A stretch of 11,915 nt of DNA from Deltaproteobacteria bacterium UBA6930 (GTDB lineage Bacteria > Myxococcota_A > UBA9160 > UBA6930). The number at the start of each line of letters is the position of its first letter. Within the stretch, counting starts at the first letter, position 1. Location: NCBI GenBank assembly GCA_002450755.1, contig DKAI01000137.1:1-11915 (forward strand), in the 5' to 3' direction. The notes below the pieces were generated by a model. It saw only the letters and a program-made list of their open reading frames with translations. It was not told where the DNA came from and made no database searches. Shown here one piece after another: positions 6,405 to 11,915 of the stretch. The translations under genes were made by a program, and so were the position numbers.

Positions 6405-7526
6405 CTAAAGCGAAGCCAGGATTTCAGCTACGCGATCTGCAATCGCGGGTGCGGCAGTAAGTCCTGGGCTTTCAATCCCAACCAAATTCAAAAGTCCGGG
6501 GCAACCCTTATCAGATTCATCTCTTATTACGAAATCCCGAAATCCCTCGTCCGGTCCAGCTAACTTGGGTCGAATTCCCGCATACTCCGGTGTCAAAAAT
6601 CTCGCCTCAATTCGAGGTATGTATTTTTTTAACGCCAATGCAAAGTAGTCAGCTTTCTTTGGATCAACTGTAAAATTGATCCTATCAACATACTCTGCAT
6701 CGGGCCCAAATCGGATTCGACCCCCTAAATCAAGAGTTACATGGATGCCTAAGCCAGATCTCTCATTTACCGGGTACACGAGACCGTTAAACGTGATCCC
6801 CGAAGCAGAATCCAATTGAAAGTAATCGCCTTTGCAAGGTTTAATCCGGTAGCTCTCGGAATCGGGGTCTATTCCAAATAGCGATGCTACGTGGTCACTC
6901 TGCAAACCGGCAGCATTCACTACCGCCTTAGCTTTAAGTACGAAAACAGACCCGTCATGTTCCGTGACCGAAAGCTTATAGCCTTCACCTGGGCCTTCAA
7001 CCGAAACCAAGTCGGCTCTCAATACGAGAGACGTCCCGAACGATTCGGCTTCTGCCAGCCAATTCCTGCAAAGTGCATGAGCGTCGACAATCCCCGTATT
7101 CGGAGAGAGAAGAGCCGCCTCCGCTCTTACGAAAGGTTCGCGACTCCTAACTTGTTTTGAATTAATTATTTCTAATCCCGATGCACCAGCCGACCGACCG
7201 TTTTCCAACAACCGATATAAACTTTGAATTTCGTCGTCATCAGTAGCGACAATAATTTTTCCCAATCGGCGGTAGCCGATGCCTTGTCTCTCGCAGCGCT
7301 CCAAAATTTTTCGATGGCCTTCTATGCAAAGTTTTGCTTTTAGGGAATTGGGAGGATAGTAGATTCCCGCGTGTAGAACTTCGCTGCTTCTGCTGGTGAC
7401 TTCTCTCGCGATTCCGTTATTGCGTTCTATAATTACAACTGACTTGTCGTCACGCCCGAGACGAGCTGCGCACGCAAGTCCTACGGCTCCCGCTCCAATC
7501 ACAGCTACATCAACAGAAGTATCCAC
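6405..7526 (-). CDS. FAD-dependent oxidoreductase, L-2-hydroxyglutarate oxidase/dehydrogenase-like
   Basis: About 373 residues in the DAO/LhgO (L2HGDH) family. The N-terminus carries the FAD-binding Rossmann motif VAVIGAGAVG at about residues 7-16. The segment HAGIYYPPNSLKAKLC is characteristic of L-2-hydroxyglutarate oxidases, as are GIRPKLAGP and LVGIESPGLTAAPAIA near the C-terminus. Those enzymes oxidise L-2-hydroxyglutarate to 2-oxoglutarate, passing electrons to O2 or quinone. I call it 'like' because related members act on other hydroxy acids. The GTG start at 7526 places the Rossmann strand directly after the start and lies 4 nt past the kinase stop. A TTG at 7550 would add 8 residues and overlap the kinase. 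Neither has an obvious ribosome site, so coupling to the kinase gene is likely. Confidence 0.87.
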   Translation of the reverse strand: MDTSVDVAVIGAGAVGLACAARLGRDDKSVVIIERNNGIAREVTSRSSEVLHAGIYYPPNSLKAKLCIEGHRKILERCERQGIGYRRLGKIIVATDDDEIQSLYRLLENGRSAGASGLEIINSKQVRSREPFVRAEAALLSPNTGIVDAHALCRNWLAEAESFGTSLVLRADLVSVEGPGEGYKLSVTEHDGSVFVLKAKAVVNAAGLQSDHVASLFGIDPDSESYRIKPCKGDYFQLDSASGITFNGLVYPVNERSGLGIHVTLDLGGRIRFGPDAEYVDRINFTVDPKKADYFALALKKYIPRIEARFLTPEYAGIRPKLAGPDEGFRDFVIRDESDKGCPGLLNLVGIESPGLTAAPAIADRVAEILASL

Positions 7527-7530
7527 TAAC

Positions 7531-8469
7531 TTAAAGATTGAGAGAATCAAAAGTTTTTTCGTAACGCTGCCTGATACCCTTTATTTCCACTTCAATGGTC
7601 TGCGTACCCTCTTTTTCGACCATAAAGGACCCCATGACACTGCCTAACTGAAGACATTCTTGAAACGATAAACCGTTTTCAATGCCGAAGAGATATCCGG
7701 CCCTAAATGAATCACCACAGCCTGTAGGATCTACAACACGGTCGGGCTCAACGCTTGGTATCAAAATTTCTCCATCGCCTTGATCTGCACGTGCTCCATC
7801 TTCTCCCAGTGTCACAATAGTATTTTTGACTCGACTCTTAATCTCTCTTTCAGTAAGACCGCTTCTCTCTAGGGTCAGCTCCCATTCGTAGCTGTTCACT
7901 ATGTATGTATCCGCACCATTGATGAGTTCGATGAGTTCATCACCGGAAAATTGAGGCAGGCCTTGCCCCGGGTCTATAACAGTATGAACTCCCTGTTGCT
8001 TTAACTCGCGAGCATATTCGATCATTGCTTGTTTACCGTTAGGGGAAACGATACCCAGGGATATTTCTTCATTTATATCGGATAAGGATACTTCGTGGGA
8101 TCGGTCCATCGCGCCTGAATGAAATCCAATGATCTGATTGTCATCGGAATCAGTAGTAATGAACGCGCCTGCTGTCGCCTCTCCGGATAATTCTCGAATG
8201 TAGTCTCGACGGATCCCGTGATCGTCCAACCAATTCGCGTAAGAAGAAAAATCACTTCCAACTGTCGCGGCAACCAGAGGATCGCCACCTAGTCGTTTTA
8301 ACGAATACGCGATATTGGCGGCACAACCCCCAAAGGTTTTCCTGAGGGTCGGAACATGAAAAGCCACGTTGAGCATATGTATTTTATCCGGGAGAATAAT
8401 ATCCTGAAATCGACCGTTAAAAGCCATAATGTGGTCTACCGCCACCGATCCAGTAATTAATGTTGCCAT
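7531..8469 (-). CDS. PfkB-family carbohydrate kinase, adenosine-kinase-like
   Basis: A 312-residue ribokinase-fold kinase. The substrate-side motif FGGCAANIAYSLKRLGG at about 46-62 and the ATP/anion-hole signature DPTGCGDSFRAG at 247-258 are intact, with Asp253 as the catalytic base. The opening MATLITGSVAVDHIM and the stretches DDNQIIGFH and DPGQGLP match proteins annotated as adenosine kinase or sugar kinase in proteobacteria. Adenosine phosphorylation to AMP is therefore the best guess, but inosine, guanosine or sugar substrates are possible. The ATG has a strong ribosome site, GGAGGAGGA, about 6 nt upstream (complement of 8476-8484). It leads a two-gene minus-strand operon with the FAD oxidoreductase and is divergent from purN, giving a possible purine salvage/de novo pair. 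Confidence 0.87.
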   Translation of the reverse strand: MATLITGSVAVDHIMAFNGRFQDIILPDKIHMLNVAFHVPTLRKTFGGCAANIAYSLKRLGGDPLVAATVGSDFSSYANWLDDHGIRRDYIRELSGEATAGAFITTDSDDNQIIGFHSGAMDRSHEVSLSDINEEISLGIVSPNGKQAMIEYARELKQQGVHTVIDPGQGLPQFSGDELIELINGADTYIVNSYEWELTLERSGLTEREIKSRVKNTIVTLGEDGARADQGDGEILIPSVEPDRVVDPTGCGDSFRAGYLFGIENGLSFQECLQLGSVMGSFMVEKEGTQTIEVEIKGIRQRYEKTFDSLNL

Positions 8470-8482
8470 GTTATTTCCTCCT

Positions 8483-8508
8483 CCAGACGATTATCGAAAG
8501 GAGTCTGG
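8483..8508. repeat. Inverted repeat in the kinase/purN divergent spacer
   Basis: CCAGAC (8483-8488) and GTCTGG (8503-8508) are perfect inverted copies separated by 14 nt, in the 116-nt spacer between the kinase and purN. The left arm abuts the kinase ribosome-binding site, so it might form a leader hairpin or an operator. The six-base arms are short enough to arise by chance. Confidence 0.22.
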
Positions 8509-8585
8509 CTTCTTGAACGACATTCTGCAAATCAAATGGAAAGTTAACGCTTGCTTAAGTTCGAATAGAGAGGCAAGTTGGAGCT

Positions 8586-9221
8586 ATGACAAACCTGAAC
8601 AACAAACTCTTGCGTTTAGGTATCCTACTGTCCGGAGAAGGTACGAGCTTCGAGAACGTCGCCCGCCTTATTGACTCGGGGCAGATACCTGCGGAAGTAG
8701 CCTTGGTTATCTCCTCGAAGGTTGAAGCTAAGGGACTCGAAAGAGCCAAGCGAAGAAAAATTCCTCAAGTTGCCGTGCCACGCAAAACCTACCCAGATAT
8801 CACCAAGTTCAATGACGAAATACACTCATTATTAGAGCTCCACAGTGTTGATTTTGTTGCCCTGCTCGGTTTTTTATCGCCATTTCAGCCGCGGAGCCGA
8901 TTCTCGGGAAAGACCATTAATGTACATCCCGCACTGATACCAGCATTCTCAGGTAAAGGATTCTATGGGCGACGAGTACACGAAGCGGTTCTTCAGAGAG
9001 GCTGTAAGGTATCAGGGGCAACCGTGCATTTCGTCGATGATCACTACGATCAGGGTCCTATAATCCTTCAAAAGACGGTGCCTGTCTTAGAAAACGATTC
9101 GCCCTCAAGCCTTGCATCTAGAGTCCAAGCGGTTGAAAAACAACTTGTACCAGAAGCTATTCGACTTTATGCAGCCGGACGGCTTCAGCTTATTGATGGG
9201 GTAGTAAGAATTTTGCCCTAG
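8586..9221 (+). CDS. purN: Phosphoribosylglycinamide formyltransferase (PurN)
   Basis: A 211-residue formyltransferase for the third step of de novo purine synthesis, moving a formyl group from 10-formyl-tetrahydrofolate to GAR. The substrate phosphate loop reads LLSGEGTSFENV at about 13-25. The catalytic triad is complete: Asn112 and His114 in INVHPALIPAF, and Asp155 in HYDQGPIILQ. The loop GKGFYGRRVHEAVL replaces the enterobacterial 'PGLHTHRQAL' type and is common in planctomycete, acidobacterial and related PurN proteins. Length is normal. The ATG has GGAG only 2 nt away and AGAGAGG about 12 nt away, so neither spacing is ideal. The gene stands alone, without purM or purH beside it. Generic formyltransferases such as methionyl-tRNA formyltransferase are less likely given the length and lack of a C-terminal domain. 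Confidence 0.9.
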   Translation: MTNLNNKLLRLGILLSGEGTSFENVARLIDSGQIPAEVALVISSKVEAKGLERAKRRKIPQVAVPRKTYPDITKFNDEIHSLLELHSVDFVALLGFLSPFQPRSRFSGKTINVHPALIPAFSGKGFYGRRVHEAVLQRGCKVSGATVHFVDDHYDQGPIILQKTVPVLENDSPSSLASRVQAVEKQLVPEAIRLYAAGRLQLIDGVVRILP

Positions 9222-9251
9222 TTACCCGTGAATCGTGTCCCCGTGGATGCC

Positions 9252-9464
9252 CTAATAAAAAAATACCGAACCGCGTACTTTGGGACGTCTTGTCTTTCCT
9301 CGGGACCATCTTCCTGTATAACTTTTCCAAAGCAGGACTGAAAACACAAAGCTCATAAGAACCAAAGCGGATAATAGTCCTGCTTCTTGCCAGATGACAA
9401 ACCCCGCCATCACTAGCACCATGCAAGAAAAGGTTTTCCGAAGCGCTTCACCTGTTATTCTCAT
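9252..9464 (-). CDS. Small membrane protein, unknown function
   Basis: A 70-residue open frame from ATG at 9462-9464, or 76 residues from a TTG at 9480-9482. It begins with a short basic stretch (MRITGEALRK). Two hydrophobic segments follow, at about 11-25 and 29-45, and then a strongly basic tail rich in Arg and Lys. That layout is typical of a small two-helix inner-membrane protein with cytoplasmic ends. I do not recognise a family; a distant similarity to short PGPGW-type membrane proteins is possible but the motif is absent. No convincing ribosome-binding site is visible. It lies on the same strand as gloA, 164 nt downstream of its stop, and converges on purN. The hydrophobic, charge-biased pattern favours a real gene over chance, but only moderately. 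Confidence 0.45.
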   Translation of the reverse strand: MRITGEALRKTFSCMVLVMAGFVIWQEAGLLSALVLMSFVFSVLLWKSYTGRWSRGKTRRPKVRGSVFFY

Positions 9465-9628
9465 TGCTATCTGTGAGCCCAAAAAGGGGACTTCTTAGCT
9501 CCCGCAGCTATTACGCGCAGAGCTGGCGTTTTAGCGGTGGAGAAAAACTAAAAACGAGAAAATATCGAGGATGAGATTTCTCACCGTCCTAACTCTCTGA
9601 TCTAGTTGAATAAAAATAAACTTGCGAA

Positions 9629-10009
9629 TTACTTCTGAATTAATTCAACCATATAACCGCTGGGGTCCTTTACGAATGCAATAACTGTCGTTCCGTGCAT
9701 CATTGGCCCTGGCTCTCGTTTAATCTCGACACCGTTTGAACGAAGAGTTTCACATGTCCCATAGATATCGTCACAACCAATAGCGATATGCCCATAGGCA
9801 TCACCTAGGTCATAGTCCGACTGGCCCCAGTTATGCGTAAATTCGAGCACAGTATGTGACTTCTCGTCCCCATAACCAACAAAGGCAAGAGTAAATTCAC
9901 CACCGGGGAAATCCTCTTTGCGCAACAACTTCATTCCAAGATGCTCAGTATAAAACTTGATCGATTCGTCGAGATCCTTAACGCGTAACATAGTGTGTAG
10001 GAGTTGCAT
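9629..10009 (-). CDS. gloA: Lactoylglutathione lyase (glyoxalase I)
   Basis: A 126-residue VOC-fold enzyme that isomerises the hemithioacetal of methylglyoxal and glutathione to S-lactoylglutathione, protecting the cytoplasm from methylglyoxal. It closely follows the E. coli GloA pattern: LLHTMLRVKDLDESIKFY at the start, LGMKLLR, FVGYG, YGHIAIG and GTTVIAFVKDPSGY. The four metal ligands of the E. coli enzyme are in the same positions (His5, Glu56, His74, Glu122), so a Ni/Co-type small glyoxalase I is expected. It lacks a few C-terminal residues compared with E. coli. No Shine-Dalgarno sequence is seen upstream of the ATG. It is divergent from imuA across a 210-nt spacer that contains a LexA-box-like palindrome. 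Confidence 0.94.
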   Translation of the reverse strand: MQLLHTMLRVKDLDESIKFYTEHLGMKLLRKEDFPGGEFTLAFVGYGDEKSHTVLEFTHNWGQSDYDLGDAYGHIAIGCDDIYGTCETLRSNGVEIKREPGPMMHGTTVIAFVKDPSGYMVELIQK

Positions 10010-10042
10010 TTGTATAGACTAACTCGTCCTATCGAATATCGG

Positions 10043-10054
10043 GAACTTTTGTTC
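10043..10054. promoter_or_regulatory. Candidate LexA (SOS) operator, GAAC-N4-GTTC
   Basis: GAACTTTTGTTC is a perfect inverted repeat of GAAC with a four-base centre. It matches the core of the Bacillus/actinobacterial SOS box (CGAAC-N4-GTTCG) but lacks the outer C and G. It sits in the spacer between gloA and the imuA-imuB cassette, which is SOS-controlled in most bacteria that carry it. It is 165 nt before the imuA start and 33 nt before the gloA start. SOS control of imuA is the natural reading but is inferred. The host's LexA motif is unknown, and a 12-bp site can occur by chance. Confidence 0.5.
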
Positions 10055-10219
10055 TCCGAGCAAACGAACAAATTGGCAACTTTGAAGCGTGCGGTGAATA
10101 ACTCAGCCATTCCAAAACTATGCGCTCTGCTCGCCCGCGTAAAGTTAGAATCAAAGACCCGTCTAAGTGAACTCGATTAGGCTCTTGACAAGAGGCGAAT
10201 AAAAGACGAAAGTATATCT

Positions 10220-11056
10220 ATGCCCTCTAGCTCCCCGAAAAATAGAGCTCGGTGTACAACAACCTCACCCAATCGCCAATTAGCCCTAAACAAGGTCACA
10301 AAAACAGAACTCCTGGACATCGCCCTCAGTGGTCTAGGATCCCACGAGATCAAAAAAGCTCATGAGTTGCCCCCAAATATTCAATCGGCCATAGATTTCT
10401 TTGGCGATGCAAGCTCGGCATCTACCAGATCAGCTCCTAACGGAATCAAAAGCGAGTTCGAAAGACAGTTCCCAAGAAAAACCCTTTCGGAAATCTCAGG
10501 AAGTGCTTCAACAGGGCGAACATCTCTAGCTTTAAAAGCTTTGGCCAGAGCCACCTCTAACAACGAGTGGGCCGCGTGGGTCGAAATCAGCGATGCCTTT
10601 GATCCACGGTCAGCAGCTGCAAATGGTATCAACTTAAACCAGATACTATGGACAAGAGCACCCGATTGCAAAAGAGCTTTAATAGCTGCTGAGTATCTGC
10701 TCGATGCAGACAACTTGAGATCAATTTTTATCGACTTGGTCTCGCAAGAATCTAGATCAAAACACCGAAAGAATGATCTCGCTATGATGAACAACCCCTC
10801 GATTTGGTCACGCTTGCGAATAAGAACTACACAAAGCAATTCAGCCGTAATTATTTTAAGTGAGGGTCGTATCGTAGGCTCTTTTGCCGATTTTGCTTTC
10901 CACTTAACGGACTCACAGCCCATATTCGAGGAGGACCCGGTTTCATTTATCGGACTGAGAGGAAAGATTTCTCATTATCGACATAAGTTACATCCGAGCC
11001 AACCCAATCTGTCTTGGGAAAGCAGGAACGGGAAAATAAAAACATACATAGATTGA
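10220..11056 (+). CDS. imuA: ImuA-like RecA-fold protein of the translesion mutasome
   Basis: A 278-residue RecA-like protein, partner of ImuB in the SOS mutagenesis cassette (ImuA-ImuB-DnaE2). The core begins near residue 90 with a P-loop EISGSASTGRTSLAL, where Arg100 stands in for the usual Walker A lysine. A following VEISDAFDPRSAAANGINL stretch matches the family's 'D..D.FDP.SA.A.GvdL' block and is followed by LWTRAP. A hydrophobic strand ending IFIDL (Asp172) is the probable Walker B-like strand. WSRLRIRTTQSNSAVIIL fits the later RecA-core strands. The first 80 or so residues look poorly conserved. An in-frame TAG at 10178-10180 limits the start, and the ATG at 10220 is the first good choice, although its ribosome site is weak. 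imuB follows 12 nt later. Confidence 0.82.
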   Translation: MPSSSPKNRARCTTTSPNRQLALNKVTKTELLDIALSGLGSHEIKKAHELPPNIQSAIDFFGDASSASTRSAPNGIKSEFERQFPRKTLSEISGSASTGRTSLALKALARATSNNEWAAWVEISDAFDPRSAAANGINLNQILWTRAPDCKRALIAAEYLLDADNLRSIFIDLVSQESRSKHRKNDLAMMNNPSIWSRLRIRTTQSNSAVIILSEGRIVGSFADFAFHLTDSQPIFEEDPVSFIGLRGKISHYRHKLHPSQPNLSWESRNGKIKTYID

Positions 11057-11068
11057 CCTGGATACATC

Positions 11069-11915
11069 GTGCGCATAGCTTGTCTTCTGATCCCTCAACT
11101 TCCTTTAGCTGCAACAGTACGTAATCATCCAGATCTAGAAAATAAAGAATTCGTAGTCATCTCATCGAATAGTTTCCAGGAAGAAATTATTGCCATCTCA
11201 CCTCGAGCCTATAATCTAGGTGTACGATCATCGCATACACTGGAGCAGGCATTATTTCTCTACCCTTCTCTATTAGTTCACAAAGTTTATGAAGAAGAAC
11301 TGCGTTCGGCGAAAAGAACTCTTCTTGATGTATCCTTAGGATTTTCTCCCTATTCCGAGTTGGCGCCACCATCTAGCAGTTGCTTTGCGTCGGAAGCTTC
11401 TGTTTTCATGGATGTGTCAAACTGTCAAAACTTTTTCAAAAATGAAATTTGTCTCGCAAACGAAATTAAAGAAAGATCACAAGAACTTCGTGTCCCTTCA
11501 TTTGTAACCATCGCTGGTAGTCGGTCAGCCAGTCTAATTCTTGCACGAGAACTAGCCCAAACCCAATCCTTTACAACACGTGTCATAAATCCCGGACATG
11601 ATGCAAATGCATTAAAAAATATACCTTTTGAGTTAGCTGACTTAAACCATGAGCTGGCAGACCGATTAACTCTTTTTGGATTTCAAGTATTTAACGATCT
11701 AAGAAAAGTCTCTAAATCTTCGGCATTAAGACGACTCGGGAAATCTTCGCAAGCGCTCATAGATCTAGCGCATGGAAGTACAAAAGAAGTCAAACCTGCC
11801 ATCTCAAAAACTTCCTACTTTGAGGAATCACAAGATTTATATTTACCTACAAATCTTCTAGAAACAATAGAACTATATTTAATTAATATCCTAAATCGAT
11901 TAATCAAACGATTGA
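11069..11915 (+). CDS. imuB: ImuB-like inactive Y-family polymerase, 5' part (cut by window end)
   Basis: 282 codons are visible from a GTG at 11069, still open at the window edge. The start MRIACLLIPQLPLAA is the ImuB form of the Y-family N-terminus, with no Asp where DinB has its first catalytic aspartate. NLGVRSSHTLEQALFLYP matches the 'GVRPGMSLAQARALCP' block. LGFSPYSELAP is followed by ASEASVFMDVS, where active polymerases have 'S.DEayLD', so the catalytic Asp-Glu pair is also missing. Later, LADLNHELADRLTLFGFQVFNDLRKVS corresponds to the helix-hairpin-helix region. ImuB proteins are known as catalytically dead scaffolds linking DnaE2 to the beta clamp; the clamp-binding motif would be beyond this window. 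It is 12 nt behind imuA, so the two are co-transcribed. Confidence 0.82.
   Translation, partial: MRIACLLIPQLPLAATVRNHPDLENKEFVVISSNSFQEEIIAISPRAYNLGVRSSHTLEQALFLYPSLLVHKVYEEELRSAKRTLLDVSLGFSPYSELAPPSSSCFASEASVFMDVSNCQNFFKNEICLANEIKERSQELRVPSFVTIAGSRSASLILARELAQTQSFTTRVINPGHDANALKNIPFELADLNHELADRLTLFGFQVFNDLRKVSKSSALRRLGKSSQALIDLAHGSTKEVKPAISKTSYFEESQDLYLPTNLLETIELYLINILNRLIKRL

Noticed and set aside
9483..9628. Hidden gene or RNA between the small membrane protein and gloA
   Set aside because: Stops interrupt all frames and no repeat, stem-loop with T-run or RNA signature stood out.
10082..10180. Possible tRNA in the gloA-imuA spacer
   Set aside because: Neither strand shows a TTCRA-type T-loop with matching acceptor stem and anticodon arm.
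10185..10218. TTGACA as a -35 box for imuA
   Set aside because: The hexamer is perfect, but nothing resembling TATAAT occurs at 16-18 nt spacing. The nearest AT-rich hexamer (TATATC) is 22 nt away and almost touches the start codon.
10381..10923. Open frame of 180 codons on the minus strand
   Set aside because: It is antisense to imuA, which has convincing RecA-like motifs and is followed closely by imuB. The antisense product shows no known motif.
11187..11372. Open frame of 61 codons on the minus strand at the right end
   Set aside because: It is antisense to imuB and has no supporting motif or start signal.

Overview
The window looks like a chromosomal segment of a Gram-negative bacterium. 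It carries RND efflux parts, lipoprotein-type secretion signals and a periplasmic c-type cytochrome. Composition is moderate, GTG starts are common, and no CRISPR array, insertion sequence, tRNA or rRNA was seen. The purN variant (GKGFYG loop), the imuA variant with a GRTS P-loop, and the thrH and adenosine-kinase-like genes recall uncultured Acidobacteriota or former 'deltaproteobacterial' lineages (Myxococcota/Binatota-like). That placement is an impression from family resemblance, not a proof.

Layout. (1) Positions 1-1194, minus strand: the start of an RND efflux permease downstream of its periplasmic adaptor. (2) 1195-1401: a divergent intergenic region with two perfect inverted repeats. 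(3) 1402-4082, plus strand: a tight cluster of an AMP-forming acyl-CoA synthetase, thrH (phosphoserine phosphatase/homoserine phosphotransferase) and a probable lipoprotein mono-haem cytochrome c, with gaps of 11 and 0 nt. (4) 4133-4978, minus: a PhyH-type Fe(II)/2-oxoglutarate dioxygenase, divergent from (5) 5065-6358, plus: a three-His-box acyl-CoA desaturase overlapping a thioredoxin-like [2Fe-2S] ferredoxin by 8 nt. A 15-bp palindrome lies in the divergent spacer. (6) 6405-8469, minus: an L-2-hydroxyglutarate-oxidase-like FAD enzyme directly behind a PfkB (adenosine-kinase-like) kinase. (7) 8586-9221, plus: purN. (8) 9252-10009, minus: a small two-helix membrane protein and glyoxalase I (gloA). 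(9) 10220-11915, plus: an imuA-imuB translesion-synthesis cassette, with imuB cut by the window end.

How the genes fit together. Most of the window is ordinary metabolism: acyl-chain activation and desaturation, serine/threonine phosphate chemistry, purine synthesis beside possible nucleoside salvage, 2-hydroxyglutarate and methylglyoxal clean-up, and drug or solvent efflux. The most distinctive part is the right end. Its RecA-like ImuA has Arg in place of the P-loop Lys, and its ImuB lacks the Y-family catalytic acids. A GAAC-N4-GTTC palindrome, the form of Bacillus/actinobacterial LexA boxes, lies upstream. I found no wholly unknown system. The best leads are this SOS cassette and its operator, the desaturase-ferredoxin pair, and the palindromes in the two divergent spacers.
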